Of a stretch of 64,000 nt of DNA, positions 48,885-61,189 are shown piece after piece. The notes beneath the pieces are model-generated. The model worked only from the letters and a program-made list of their open reading frames with translations. It searched no databases and was not told the origin of the DNA. A program made the translations under genes and the position numbers. This stretch comes from Atrichornis clamosus. Lineage: Eukaryota > Chordata > Aves > Passeriformes > Menuridae. The stretch spans positions 62,001 to 126,000 of the forward strand of contig WBMZ01000162.1 of NCBI GenBank assembly GCA_013400975.1. The letters run 5' to 3'. The number at the start of each line of letters is the position of its first letter. The first letter of the stretch is position 1.

Positions 48885-50021
48885 TGATGACTTTTTCTTG
48901 TCCTTTTCTTTGCTCTTGTTCAGCTCAGTGCCCAGCTGTCTAGGCAGATGGCATATACCATATGACAGCTGTGAACAGGATGTTTCTGACAGGTACCATC
49001 ACAGGGACATACCATGCAGCCTCCTGACATGCATCAAAGCACTGTGGATAGCTAGGCATGATGAATATATAATGAAATAATGAAAACATAGTGGCTTTCA
49101 GCAGGATCTTTATCCCAAAGGAGCCTTAATGTGCTCGAGGCATGGAAAGACAAATGCAGGAGTCTTCCCTGTTCTTGAATGAGGAAAGTTAAGGCGGTGA
49201 GTGGCACACTGAAATACAAAAACGCTGCTTAGGCTGGGAATTGATGCAACTAGTGCATTTACTTGAAACTTCAAAATGACTTGACACTGGGCAGAATGTC
49301 ATTGTTGGGATAAAAATTTACCTTAGAGCATTGGAGTTGAGGTTTGGCAGACAGCCTCCAAGGAGTGCAGATAACACCAAACACTCAGGATGGGAGCTTT
49401 CTTCTTCACTTGAACAAATCTGCCACTAGCACAACATTTTGACACTACCATCAGTGTTTTTCTGATGTCCAACATGCCAATCAGTCCAATCCGGGTTCAG
49501 AGTGAAATACACATTTTGGTTTTGCAAAGCTTCCTTGCCTCTCCTTTACTTCCTCTACTCTCTTGACTCTGCTGGTGACAAGGGAAATCTGAGTTGGCAG
49601 CATTTTCTTCCACCAGGCCAGATGGTGTTCCCTCCACCACCAAATCCCTTCAAAATTCATGGACAGAACTAAAAAAAGCAGTTTTATGTTGCACAATGCT
49701 GGGATCTCCCCCTTAAACTGCACTCAGGTCTGCACTAATAACCTTATTTCAGGGGCATGTTGTAAACATTTGGCAAACTGGCTGGTGTAAGTATGGTAGC
49801 AATAGAATAAACAGAATGACTGTAAAAATTGAGTAATAATTGTGCATGTACTCCAGAGAACTGTAGCTGAGGAATTGAGATCTGATGGAGAAGAAAGAGT
49901 TTCAGAGTCCAGTTGTGTCCAACTGTAATTTCACTGACTTGCTGGCAGCTTCTGTGTCACACATAAAGTCCCTCAGCTCCAATTCTGCTCCTGACAACTG
50001 AATCCTGAGAGTACTTAATGC
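48885..50021. other. Non-coding stretch, nothing recognised
   Basis: Only short chance frames were seen. Confidence 0.5.
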
Positions 50022-50038
50022 AATTAATTAATTAATTA
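50022..50038 (+). repeat. AATT microsatellite
   Basis: Four tandem AATT units plus one base, uninterrupted. Confidence 0.9.
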
Positions 50039-50811
50039 GTAGCCTCGTTAGTGAAATGTCTGGATCTTTTCCAACCCAGTTCTCCCTTTCTTTACACTTT
50101 GATCTTGGTGAGTTGTGCCCATGTTTGTGTGCGTATCTGAAGGCAAGAGCGCTGCCCCTTATATTGGACTCACTGGGTGAGGCGCCTTCTTTGGCCAGCA
50201 GCTTGTGCTAAATGAAGGGGTTCAAAGGCCAAAGGCAGCTGTGGAGCTGAGGATGGGGTTTGCCATGGTGGCACACATGCTCTGTGCAGTGTCTGCCACT
50301 CACACTACCACCCTCAAACTCTGCATTACCACGTGCATGGAGATTCACCTCACCCAATTTCAGACATCCAAACCCCATCTAAACCAGTAATCCCCCTCCA
50401 GCTGGTGAAAGAATAGGCACCTGCTGGCAGAAACTCATCCCCTTCCTCTCTGGACACAATGCAGTTCTCTAGGAAACTGGAGATTTCCTGGAACACCTGA
50501 GTATGTGAGAATATAGGTCTAGTCTGGGCCATCTCACGTAGCACTGGATGTCTCTGTTCATATCCCTGACTCGTGCCTCAGACACCCATTCAACCAAGGG
50601 ATTACTCCCACATCGGAGATGTTTTTCTGCCTTCATTGACTGGAGGGATGCACTGTATCTGCACAGATGATTCATGCTCCCTAAAAGTGGCTGCAGGAGG
50701 ATACCTTAAGATTTTTAACGTAGTATTTATGTCTATATGTAGGCAAATGGATCATGCCACAGACGACTACCTAAGCCTAAACACTGCACTGTTAATTGTT
50801 TAAGGTTAAAG
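50039..50811. other. Non-coding stretch, nothing recognised
   Basis: Several short frames on both strands and no identifiable repeat or gene. Confidence 0.5.
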
Positions 50812-50849
50812 AAGGTGAAGTTAACCCTAAATTCCTCTAACTTCACCTT
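50812..50849. repeat. Short perfect hairpin
   Basis: AAGGTGAAGTTA (50812-50823) and TAACTTCACCTT (50838-50849) are exact reverse complements around a 14-base loop. A 12-bp pair of this kind could arise by chance in a window this size. Confidence 0.7.
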
Positions 50850-52019
50850 GGGAGTGGCCAGTGTTACTAGTCCAATGGTTTTTTTCTGCCAAGAACCCAT
50901 ATTGTTTCCTCTGCAATGCCTGGTGGAGAGACCACAGTAGTTTTGTACTACCACTTGGGTTTTGTTTCCACTGCTTTGAACTCAACTCACCCTTCAGAGA
51001 AAAAAGCTGTGTTATTAGTGACTTCTTATTTGCACTGAGCTCTCTGCAGTGGTGCTGGGTTGCTGTCTCAACTGGACTTGACTTGAGCTCGAGTATCTCC
51101 ATGCTCCACAGCAGTTGCCTGCAGTGCAGACACATCCACTGTGATTTCCTGTGACATGAGAATGAATGTAAACATGCTTGACTGACGTTAGTGTTCATTT
51201 TCTGCAACGCCAGCTTTGTACACTGAAATGTTTAGAAATGCCTATTATTGACGTGCTGAAATGAAAACACAACTACTAGGTATTTGTTGCTATCAAACAC
51301 AGTTTATGTATTCCTGGCTAAAGCAGATGGGGTGTGGAAATGGCATACTTCCCACATGAAGAATGAAGGGAAACATGCCCAAAGATCTTTCTCACTCCCT
51401 TTTCCCACCACTCGCTGCCCACGCATTCTTCCTCTCCCATTAATTTTGTCTCTTGCCAGTAATTCTCTGAGGCTGGCATATATCAGCAAGATGACAGTGC
51501 AGGCTATGCATAGTACTGTGCACACACAGTATGAACATCATTACCAGTGGGGAATGGCATCCTTGCCGAAACATAATAAAACAGATTTGACCTTTGCTCT
51601 AAATAGTCCTTGAACTTTTTCAGAGAGTCTTATTTATAAGTTCAAAGACAAAAAAAGATGTGACTTCTTAGAATACAGGAACTAAAATACTGTTGTTTAA
51701 CACTAGACAGGACTCCAAGGTGAACACAAAAATTTTACTGGCCTTCTCTGCCCTATAGTGTAATGATAATTTCTAAGAGGAGTCAGCTTCCTGTTACTGG
51801 ATATGATTGAGAAGTTTATTCCTGAAATAAAACCTTGGAAGTCTTTATTCTTGGAATAAGTTTTCAGCTAGTTCTTAGAAGAAAGGATCTCTCAAAATGC
51901 CCCAATCATGTTTTAGGTTCCCAAGATTCATGAAATTAAGTATGTTCCAGCATGTTGTGGGGCTTTTTCAAATGAGAAATATTCCACTCAGCAAGAATCG
52001 CTACCAATGCTCAAAAGTA
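50850..52019. other. Non-coding stretch, nothing recognised
   Basis: Overlapping frames of about 100-125 codons on both strands (50827-51207 minus, 50861-51154 plus, 51284-51613 plus) lack recognisable domains. Confidence 0.45.
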
Positions 52020-52580
52020 TCATCAATAATGTGGTCAGCAGGACTAGGGAAGAGATTGTCCTTCTGTGCTCAGGACTGGTGAGGCCACACCTCAAGTTCT
52101 GTGTCCAGTTCTGGGCCCCCCACTCCAAGAAAGACATGAAGGTGCTGCAGTGAGTCCAGAGAAGGGCAATGGAGCTGGGGAAGGAGCTTATGAGTCTTAT
52201 GAGGAGAAGCTGAGGGAGCTGGGGGTGTTTAGCCTGGAAAAGAGGAGGCTCAGGGGGGATTCCCTACAACTACCAGAAGGGAGGGTGTAACCAGTTGGGG
52301 TTTGGTCTCTTCTCTCAAGCACCTGGCGAGAGGACAAGAGGACAAAGCCTCAAGGTGTGCCAGGGGAGGTTTAGGTTGGACATCAGGTGGAATTTATTCT
52401 CAGAAACAGTGATTAGCATTGGAATGGACCGCCCAGGGAGGTGGTGGAGTCACCGTCCCTGGAGGTGTTTCAGGAAAGACTGGGCGTGGCTCTTAGTGCC
52501 ATGGTCTAGGTGACATGGGAGTGTTCAGACTAGATGATCTCAGAGGTCTTTTCCAACCTAAATGATTCTGTGAATCTGTG
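52020..52580 (+). mobile_element. CR1 LINE 3' end, well preserved
   Basis: The plus strand reads through a CR1 3' region to its tail. CAGCAGGACTAGGGAAGAGA near 52036 is followed by GGTGAGGCCACACCTCAAGT (52078), GTGTCCAGTTCTGGGCCCCC (52100) and CCAGAGAAGGGCAATGGAGC (52156). Then come GAGGAGAAGCTGAGGGAGCT (52200), GGTTTGGTCTCTTCTCTCAA (52299), GCCAGGGGAGGTTTAGGTTG (52359) and GGTGGTGGAGTCACCGTCCC (52440). The end is CAGACTAGATGATCTCAGAGG and ATGATTCTGTGAATCTGTG (52527-52579), the avian 8-bp tail repeat. It is 5' truncated with no functional frame. It is one of the less diverged CR1 copies in this window. Confidence 0.96.
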
Positions 52581-54231
52581 GTTCTCTGAAGTTAAGCATA
52601 TGCCAATTCTTCCATTCCTGCATCACTATCCCAGTGAAATGGGCCAGTCCTAAGCTACATGGGAGCATAAACCATGCAGAGCACTGTAAACACCAGATGA
52701 GTTGTACTAAGTGTGGGGAAGATCCGTGTTCAGGTTTCACAGCTGCAGTGTAGGATAAGAGCAAGAGTGTGTTCTCCATGGGCAATCCAAAGTGAGAGGC
52801 ACAGTTCTGTGAGGTGGAAAAGAGGCTTGGAGGGGTGATGTGGTCCTTCCATGGGCACTGACTCTGTGGGACACACACCCTGCCGCTGCACACACTAGAA
52901 AGCTGTTGCATTGAGACTTTGAAAAACTTGCACATTCCTTTGCACAACCTTAACTTTGGGCAAGAGGAGAACTCTTAAATATCATGGGCCATATTTCATA
53001 CAGAAAAATATCCAAATGCAGAAAAGATCAATTTATTTTTATCCTAATTTCCATGGCAAATGTTGTATACATAATGGTGTTCTCAACATATTTCCGCCTT
53101 TTCCTGGTAATGTTTTGGAGGAATTGGCTAATTTCAGCCACATGGGGAAGAGGAGTGAAGTTCCTAAGGATATCCATTTTCTCCATATCTCATGAAAATA
53201 GGCAGTGAAGTGAAGAAGTACTTTTACATATTTCAGAAAGAGAAGGACTGGTGGGTTCGTTCAGCTCTGATTAGAAACCAGAGCATCCACAGAGGAATAC
53301 TTTCCTTAGAATGTAAATCCTCAATGAGCTCAGTTTTAATTTGTTCTGCTGCTTGCAGGACTGTGCATTTTGCTTCAGCTGCACAAGGCTTATCTCACTT
53401 CCCTCAGCTTCTTCCTTTCTTTACCTATCTGCCTTTCCTCTGAGAGGGAGCGGGGGCCTGCTTTTTATTTCACTCATATCGGAAATAGGGCATGTGAATA
53501 GGAACCACACACACCCAATGGTTTCAGTGACAGTGATGAGGGAGAGTGTGGGAGCTTCTAGAAAGTTTTAAGTTTGGGAACTTCATAGTGACAGACCTCA
53601 GGGAGATGAGGTGCAGGTATCTCCAGACGTGGACAAGCAGCAGCAGGGAGTGAAGCCAGGTGCTATCAGTGCGCCATGACGTGTGCTTGCAGGCAATCCA
53701 GAAGCAGCAAAGTGATCCAGGTGTGACAAGAAGCAAATGGTACTTCAAGAGTGTTAACACAAATGAGCAGAGCATGTATAAGCCCAGGGAGCAGAGGTGA
53801 GCCAGAGGAAAGCAGCCCCGCAAGGCCAGGAGGCTGATGCTCTGCAGCTGCAGCAGTACTCATACAGCTTTGGATAAACACCAGCACTGCAAGAGACCAG
53901 TGTGCACAGGCTTACTCGTTGAACAAACCTAATGAAGCCATAACTTTGAGGATAAGAGCAACATTTCAGTCAGTTCCTAGCTGTCCCTTTTCCCACCCAC
54001 AGTTTCAGTGATCACAATGACTAGATCTGTATTTAAATCACTGTACCTGCTGGGGAGTCAGGAGAGATTAACATAACGTAGGAGTTCATCATCCATGTCT
54101 TTCTCTTCCAATACACTTTAAGAGTTGCTGCTTTCTCCAAAGATTAGAAAATCATGGAGGAACAAATTCAAAGTTTGTACTTCAATTTTTTTGTAGTCTT
54201 ATGGTTTTGTTTACATGTTCATCAGTCACAG
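52581..54231. other. Non-coding stretch, nothing recognised
   Basis: Frames of up to 129 codons (52558-52947 minus) have no recognisable domain. The leftmost bases of that frame run into the CR1 tail. 53520-53890 is GC-richer without a clear repeat match. Confidence 0.45.
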
Positions 54232-54806
54232 TGTGGTGGGTTGACTTTGGCTGGATGTCAGGTGCCCACAAAGCCACTTCCCAGCTGGACACACCCCTTC
54301 CCTCCCAGGGGAGAGTAAATAAAATGGAAAACAACTCATTGTTTGAGATAAAGCAGTTTATTAAAAGATGCACAAGAAAAGAAAAAAACAATAATTTAAT
54401 TCTCCACTTCCCATCAGCAAGCAATGCCTGGCCGCTTTCCGGGAATCAGAGCTTCATTACATGTGTTGGTTGCTCTGGAAGAGAAACATTGTAAATAACA
54501 AATGCTGCCCCATGCTTCCTCCTCTTTTTCTTAGCCTTTACACCTGAGCTGATGTCACATGGTATGGAATATCCCTTTGGTTAATTTGGGTCAGCTGGCC
54601 TAGATGTGTCCCCTCCCAGGACCTTGCCCATCCCCAGCCTGATGCTGGGGTAATGTTGGAGAGGCAGCGCTGATGCTGTGCTGGTGCTGCTCAGCAGTAG
54701 CCAAGCACTGGTGTGTTACCAATACCTTTCCAGGTACCAGTGCAAGGCACGGCACTGTGAGGGCTGCTGTGGGGAAGTGAACTCCATCTCAGCCAGACCC
54801 AGTACA
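54232..54806 (-). mobile_element. ERVL-type endogenous retroviral LTR, second copy
   Basis: The left edge reads TGTGGTGGGTTGACTTTGGC and the right edge ends ...AGACCCAGTACA. On the minus strand the LTR therefore starts TGTACTGGGTCTGGCTGAGA and ends ...CCCACCACA, with the TG/CA ends of retroviral LTRs. It shares the words CATGGTATGGAATATCCC and TTTGGGTCAGCTGG (about 54560-54598) with the 27-kb LTR but differs at both ends and over much of its length, so it is a separate subfamily. A candidate AATAAA polyadenylation signal lies on the minus strand at 54362-54357, where an LTR would carry it. No internal retroviral sequence adjoins it, and I see no intact target duplication (CACAG left, ATCCC right). 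It has no coding capacity. Family from memory. Confidence 0.82.
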
Positions 54807-57359
54807 ATCCCAAACCCGTATTCTATATCATTTGCACCATACTCAGACCCCATATTATTTTATCTTCTGACTATTACTTTGCATTTATTTTCTCATTACT
54901 GAAATCCATCCTTACTCACACATACAACTTAAACTACATCCTTAAACCATCTTTATATCCAACATATTTATTATTGCATTTTCATTAACTACTATCCCTT
55001 GTCCTTCCACAGTAGATATTATTTTCCCATTTCATGGGCTTTCTCCACCCCTCCAGATGTTCAAAACCAGGCCATGACTTAACATAGTCTTCAGCAGTCC
55101 ATTATAACTCAATATTTCTAGAGGCTTGTGGGTGATAAGGGGTGTGATATATAATACAGTTGTGCTAAATTTGTTGTTCCAGAGTTTTACCTGCTGAGAT
55201 ACAGAGATAACTCCTGGCCACAGGTCCCCATTGCTTTAAGCACCCTCAACTACCTGTTCACAAAAATTATCAAGTTGAAAAACAACTGTTTTGTCTTCAG
55301 CTTTCCAAGCATCCAGTTACTTGTACTATTCTTATCATCAGAAGAGCTCTGCATTGAATCTTCTGAATTTCAGCCCTTCCTTAACTTAGCCATTTCCCGT
55401 TAGCTTTTGCTGCTACCCCCTCTGTGGACTTCTTGTTCTCACGAGAGGAAGACATACTCTTCCACCTTGAACGAGAAAAGATGAACTTGGGTTGTCATGC
55501 AGATGCAGGATATGGTATGTCTTTGGTTCTTGTGGGTGTTGCTTATCCATCAAAGCTGAAAGCTTTCAAGGGCAAGGTGGAGGCAAGGATGAGCTCTGAC
55601 TCCTCAAGAGTTTTTCTGGTGCTCTCAAGACCTCTCCCTGGCACTCACATTAACCTTCCCATCTTGATGAGAAAGTTTTTAATCCAACTATTTGAAGGTC
55701 ATGTTTTAGTTGTTCCCTGGCCAACACAGTGACTTTATTGCCAAAGGAAAAGACCGTATGTACTTGTGCATCTGCATGCCTTTCAGCAATGCTGCCTGTT
55801 CTTTTGTGCCTTGGTTGGTAAGGTGTGATAATTTCTCAGACCCATTAATACCAGCTGTGAAACCCAGAACCCAGGCTTTTGGGAGTATGAGTTTTGCACA
55901 GTTTGCTTGAATAGAAGCCTGTACACCTGAGAGACTGTTCTTTCCAGCCTCTTAAGCTGGTGTAATGTACGGCGTTGCCACTCCTTAAAATTTTCAACAT
56001 GAATTTGGAAGCCACAATGGCTACACAGTTGCAATCTCTGTATTTTTTAAATGTAAATGCATTTAAATAACCTATATCGCTGGCAAGCAATGGCAATATG
56101 AATTAATCAGTTCTGCCTTTCTTGAAGAGCTTATTAAATGGGCGATTATGTCATTCTTGAGGTGTCACTTACCTTTACCCCATGTACCATCTGGTGCAGT
56201 GCTACAAAAAGAGCCTTTCTTCTTTAGCTGATTTCACTGTACTAAATCCCAAATAGTTAAGTAAAGCAGATACTATAAACCCTTAAAAAACCTGTGATGA
56301 GGATCTGTTTACCTGGCAATTTTCCTTCAGGATCAAGCATAGCAAAAATACACTAAGTAATCAAACTTTTTTTGCATTCAGGTATACAGACTCAGAAACT
56401 TTTTGGATTATGTAGTGCAGCGATTCAGTATTGATGTAGAGAGGTTAGATTTGCAATGACTGCACACTGGGGTACAGTCAGTACAAACAAAAGGGTATGT
56501 TGGAAGGTCTTGGACTATGCTGTAACTTTAGCCAAGCACTCTGTGCCTCAAGGAAATGTACCAGCAGTGTGCTAAACGTACCCACTGCCTTGTTTGCTTA
56601 CAGCCTCACTAATGAAACCAATGAAAGCAGTCTGCAAGGACATTTAGTTGAAATTCTGCAAATGTTCTTCCACCAGGGAAAGGGGATATTCCCCTTGTGA
56701 GTAAAGGAAAGCAGGAAGGCTTATGCGTACCTGTCTGGGCAGTACTCTAGTACAGAGCTTTCCTGTTAGGTTTCTTACGTGTTCCCAGAACCACAACCAA
56801 CTTCTTGTGCACCAACAACCACTTTCAGATAAGCTTATTTTCAAAAGGTTTACTTGAATTCTAAATTTCATGGGTATTGAAAACTAATAAAAAGAAAATC
56901 TGCTGAAATGGTATTATGTCACTTAGGGACAAGTGTATAGGGATAATTTATGTGGGTTGTTTTGAGGTTTTTTTCCTTCAGCCTTGTACTTGCCCTGGTG
57001 ACATGGGAGTCATCTGTCATCTCTTCCCATGGTAACCCTTAGGCTCTTTTTTCTCTCTTCTGTGTTCTTTGGGAACTAAAATCAGAGTCAAAAGTCATGT
57101 TTACCTTCTCCAAAGCAGATATTGAACTGGAAAAGCCCTTTTCTCTCTGAGTTTACTTCTATTACAATGAACCAAGAGCTCAGGGAAGCTGGCTGCAAAA
57201 TCCCCCAGCCTCTTCTCCCAGGCAGTTTCCAAGGGTTTTACTAGTTGTACCTACAGATCCTTCCTTCACCTTCCTCTCCCTCACTCCCAAAACTCTTTGA
57301 AGGATAAATAAAAGTATCATTAATTACAACTATTAGCAGCAGACTGCAACAATGTGGAT
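54807..57359. other. Non-coding stretch, nothing recognised
   Basis: A 102-codon plus-strand frame (55424-55732) has no known domain. Around 56035-56160 the sequence is AT-rich with homeodomain-like words. No repeat family was recognised. Confidence 0.45.
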
Positions 57360-58000
57360 GCAATGTGGCCACAGAAAAGCATGAGAGTGAGTGAGAGCAG
57401 TGTGTCCTCTGCAGTGCAGTTAGACCATCTACAGGACCTGAGCTAACCCAGGTCAGCGAGGTGTCACATGAAAGGGGGGATTTCCTTGAATGCTTTGTGT
57501 TTTGTTGGTCTGCCAACCCCTCAGGAAAGCCCAGATCCTTGTGCTTGACCAGTCTGTCACCATCCCATATGAGGACCCTCCACTGAGCACCCTGCTGCAC
57601 CAGAGGGTGTTTTGACTAATTCGGTCAGGGACACGCATCAACAACATAAGAGAAACCCCCTCCTGAGTCTCCACACTTCTGGCTGAGTATGTCACCCACT
57701 GCCAGCGACTGGGAGCACCCTTGAAGGACTCACACTCACAGTTTGCAGAGTAACTCTGCTTGTTAATGCACACCCTGAAATTGTGACAGGTTAAGGGACA
57801 AAGACTGCTGTTGGTAGTAACTGAACTGCAAAAACACATTCAAAGCAATACACAGATAAGCTCTAATCACCAACAAAAAATAGCTCAAGATAGCCATTCA
57901 GCAAGCACAGAATACAGTTCTTACCCAGTAAGTGTCCCTATGGAGGAAAAGACAGGTTCAGCCCGTTGGACCAATCCCAGAAATTGCAATGGAGTCTACC
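57360..58000. other. Unclassified block, possible LTR fragment
   Basis: GC-richer than its surroundings, with minus-strand frames of 119 and 128 codons overlapping (57241-57839). Phrases such as TGCTGCACCAGAGGGTG near 57593 and CAGGTTCAGCCCGTTGGACC near 57952 have the feel of a bird retroviral LTR or leader, but I could not align it to a family. It may equally be unique sequence. Confidence 0.25.
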
Positions 58001-58384
58001 TTAAATTCTCCCTATTCTTTACATACTTTATACAGTTTCTTTGCATTTAGGTGGAGCTTGAGCGACTCTAGTCATAGATACTTTTGTTGCTGCTTGGTGT
58101 AAAGATCTCTCGCTTTAGTCTAAGAGGTACAGTCAATAAAATATGAAGTGCATGCACCTTGAAGGTGGGTAACTTTGGGATGGAGGTGTGTGTTAGTGTT
58201 GCAATTCAATAACAATGAGCCAAGTTCATCTGAGAAGAGAGATTTCACCACAGTTGCTGGTTCAGCAGCAAAGCATCTTCTCCTATCTGCCTTGGCTGAT
58301 AGCTGCTATGCAGTTTATCAGCTACTTGGTACCATCAAGTTACCATTCCTGCAAGGATTTCAACAGAGCCTGGCCACAGTCTCT
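58001..58384. other. Non-coding stretch, nothing recognised
   Basis: Contains AATAAA at 58136 and short frames, with no further support for a gene. Confidence 0.45.
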
Positions 58385-58409
58385 CCACTCCACTCCACTC
58401 CATTCCACC
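58385..58409 (+). repeat. CCACT pentanucleotide repeat
   Basis: Three exact CCACT units followed by CCATT and CCACC. Confidence 0.9.
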
Positions 58410-59497
58410 CTCTGTTTCATCCCCCTTAGCGTGTACTTAAGGTTGCAGACTATGTGTGTGGAGAGTCATTGTGGAATAGGTTTCAAGCATGCCAACTGCA
58501 TTCCAGCCAGGGCAACTGCATTTCATCCTATAATTTCTGTAATACTAAAACTTCTGTTAGAATGTGCATATAGCTTCCCATTTTTCCCTAATTTTACCCC
58601 CAGTCATCTTCCCACACAAGGGTACACTGGTTGTTAAGGAAGAGTTCAGCCTCTAGTTTCTGTGGCAGAGCTGATTTGTTTTGGCTCAATCTGGTTGTCT
58701 TTGGAGTGGGACCCCAAACAAAGAAATGTCTGGGCCTTTATACTGTCTGTGCACCCAATCTTCATGTGCTCTTCACATGCCCTGCACATGCCTCTTGGTC
58801 CACAAGCATTTATGGTCTGGGGTCTTCTAACACTTTGTTGGATTCTTTTTTCATGTTTAAATGGGCAGATCATTAATTGCTCTAATCTTCTAGCTTGGGC
58901 CATCCTTGGGTCTCAGGGTCTCAGCCCTTATCTGAAGAGATCCATCTTTCTCTGTTTACTCTTCTGCTCAGCTATTCATGCCAAAAAACAGAATTAATTT
59001 AAAGTTCATCTATGCTGAGTTTTGATCAGGGCCCACTCCTGCAAAGCTGTAAACAAGCTACAATTAAACTTAAACCTACACAATTACTAATATTCCATAA
59101 GTAAACTGATTTTAATTCTCCAATGCCGGTGCAGCATGAGAGTCTGCAGTGCACACAACTCCCCTGTGCATGTAAACCCCCAGAGGGGAAATATTCACAG
59201 TGGAGTCTGCATGTTTTGCTGCTTAGATGTTAAGCAATTTAGCAGAGAAAGAGAGAAGATTAGAGGAACAGGGCTAGGAGTCAACAAGAGGCTTGGGAAG
59301 GGGAGGCTAAGCAAACTGCAGCTTGCTTTGTTAACACTTGGACCATTATTTTTTAAATAACAAGAAAAATGGAAAATTATAAATGGGAATGGCAACACTA
59401 ATTGCTTTTGGAATTTCAGATTTTTTAAATCTCTAATAAAATTTATAATTATCATATAAGCAAATCTGGTTTGGAATCAGCTGCAAACACCAAGACT
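58410..59497. other. Non-coding stretch, nothing recognised
   Basis: Overlapping plus and minus frames near 58630-59000 have no recognisable domain. The rest is AT-rich. Confidence 0.5.
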
Positions 59498-59556
59498 AAA
59501 GGTTGGACTCAATGATCTTAAGGATCTTTTCCAGCCTAAATACTTTTGTGACTCTG
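59498..59556 (+). mobile_element. Terminal CR1 LINE tail fragment
   Basis: Reads AGGTTGGACTCAATGATCTTAAGGATCTTTTCCAGCCTAAATACTTTTGTGACTC-like words, the last 55 or so bases of an avian CR1 3' end. The upstream CR1 body is absent, so it is either a very short insertion or its upstream part has decayed. Confidence 0.85.
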
Positions 59557-59715
59557 GGCTACTGTCCACACATTTGCCATGCTCTCCTTTTGCTCCCTGT
59601 TCTAATAAACACCCACACACCAGAACTGGTAATCCTGCAGATCATAGCGTAGTGAGCAGTTTCAGGGATGCATACCTACAAAAGCACGGCAGGGGCTGTG
59701 GAGGGCACCCAACCC

Positions 59716-59744
59716 TTAATTGTTTAATTAACCCTGTCAATTAG
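59716..59744. promoter_or_regulatory. Homeodomain-word cluster
   Basis: Three TAAT/ATTA cores lie within 30 bp: TTAATTG (59716-59722), TTTAATTAA (59723-59731) and CAATTAG (59738-59744). They sit in otherwise mixed-composition sequence rather than a simple AT tract. This is compatible with a conserved enhancer, but unproven. Confidence 0.2.
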
Positions 59745-59756
59745 CAGTTGCAAAAA

Positions 59757-60484
59757 AAAGTCTGCCCTTCTCAGCTGAAACCTAGCATTTGTTCTTGCCC
59801 TGCTCCCAAGCACCAACAGTGACCTGGTGCAAGGGATTCATCCAGTTGGAAATAAAGCAGGCTCTCTAAGTGTGAAATTTCCTCTACTAGGAAATTAATC
59901 TGAAATCTTTGATTGCTAGATATAGGTAATGGAGTGCAAAAAAATTACATAGGAATGCTGAGAAACACCAAAATCTTTTCCCTATTGGCTTGGCTTATCT
60001 CAAAGTGGAAAGAGCTAGATCATGGGTCATGGGAGTATTTTCTCATTGTTAGCAACTCCCTTTTAAACACACGAAGTAATTAACTACTAGTCACTTACTA
60101 TATCTATACTGTTATACCACTGAGAGCATACACTTCAATTTACTGCCATTAATGAGCTGTTCTCTGGGCAGTTCCATGACAAATGTTATCATTCAGGTCT
60201 CTAAATCTCTGTTTTTCCCAAAGTGTTCCGCTATGCTCCAGACAAGTACTTCCATACAAGTTTTCTCTTGAGTTCTGTTTGTGAGAAGGCCTACAAACAA
60301 AAAAGGAGTAAAGACACTGAAATGAGACCCAAATCAATAATATTTGTGTCCCATGTAAGACAGAGATCTCCTAAGTCTGGCTTAGCTTCTCTGTTTTCAA
60401 CTTAGGTCTAAAAAGTTTAATGTGCTCATCACTTTCTCCATCTTGCTTCCACTGACAGCTGGAGTTGTGAATTTTGTCTTGTAG
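59757..60484. other. Non-coding stretch, nothing recognised
   Basis: Only short frames on both strands. No repeat was recognised. Confidence 0.5.
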
Positions 60485-60595
60485 GCACAAAGAGCAATTG
60501 ATTTAAGAAAAAGACAGTGGAGGATGATTACCGCTGCTGCCATGTTGGAGCTTTCTGGCCTTCAGCAGCTACACAAACAGAGCCAGAAGAGCTGA
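60485..60595 (+). other. Candidate terminal exon, unrecognised
   Basis: A plausible acceptor (TTTTGTCTTGTAG) ends at 60484. The frame from GCA at 60485 is open for 36 codons, beginning AQRAIDLRKRQWRM and rich in Ala, Leu, Gln and charged residues, then a TGA at 60593-60595. It would suit a helical C-terminal tail, but I cannot place it in a family and 36 codons can be open by chance. Confidence 0.18.
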
Positions 60596-61189
60596 AAAGG
60601 CATCTCCAGCACAGCCAGTGAGAGGGGGAGGAACTGGGGACAGACTAAGAGTCTTCTGGAGTGGGTTTGTCACAGTCATCCAATCTACCTTAGGAAATGC
60701 CTGTTTCCTTTCTCCTCTCTTACAAGCCAGAAACCTTCCATTACCTCACTGTCCCAGGCACACTAATTGCCACCCATGGGGGGACAGCACTTCCCATTTG
60801 GCTGGTAAGAACTGTGGGAGTGAGCGGTGAGAATCCTCCCCATGCTAATCAAACCCTTTCTCATCAGGGACATGGTCACCTGCAGCTTTGCCTTCCTGTG
60901 CCCTCTGCCCACCTATGTCCCCTCTTCCGAGCCAGACCTGTCATAGGGAGGCACAAAGGGCAGACAGAAGTTAGCTGTGTCCAGTGCCATCCATGGTGAG
61001 TGCTGATGGCCACCGTGCCCTTGAAACCATTCAGGCTGCTGGAGCAAAGCAGATCTTACCTATGAGCAATGAATCTCTGAAGTCTGGCTGCAGGGCAGAT
61101 CTATTCACACATTTAAAGTGTGACACTTCAAGATATCCAGAATAGGGGCATTTACATCTGCTCTTGCCACCATAAGCTCCCTTAATAGG
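60596..61189. other. GC-richer non-coding stretch
   Basis: A 100-codon plus-strand frame (60697-60999) is open but shows no recognisable domain. No repeat match. Confidence 0.45.

Noticed and set aside
50827..51207. 126-codon minus-strand frame
   Set aside because: It overlaps a 97-codon frame on the other strand and has no domain or splice support.
26975..54806. The two LTRs as the ends of one provirus
   Set aside because: They are 27 kb apart, belong to different subfamilies, and the sequence between them is ordinary genomic DNA without retroviral genes.
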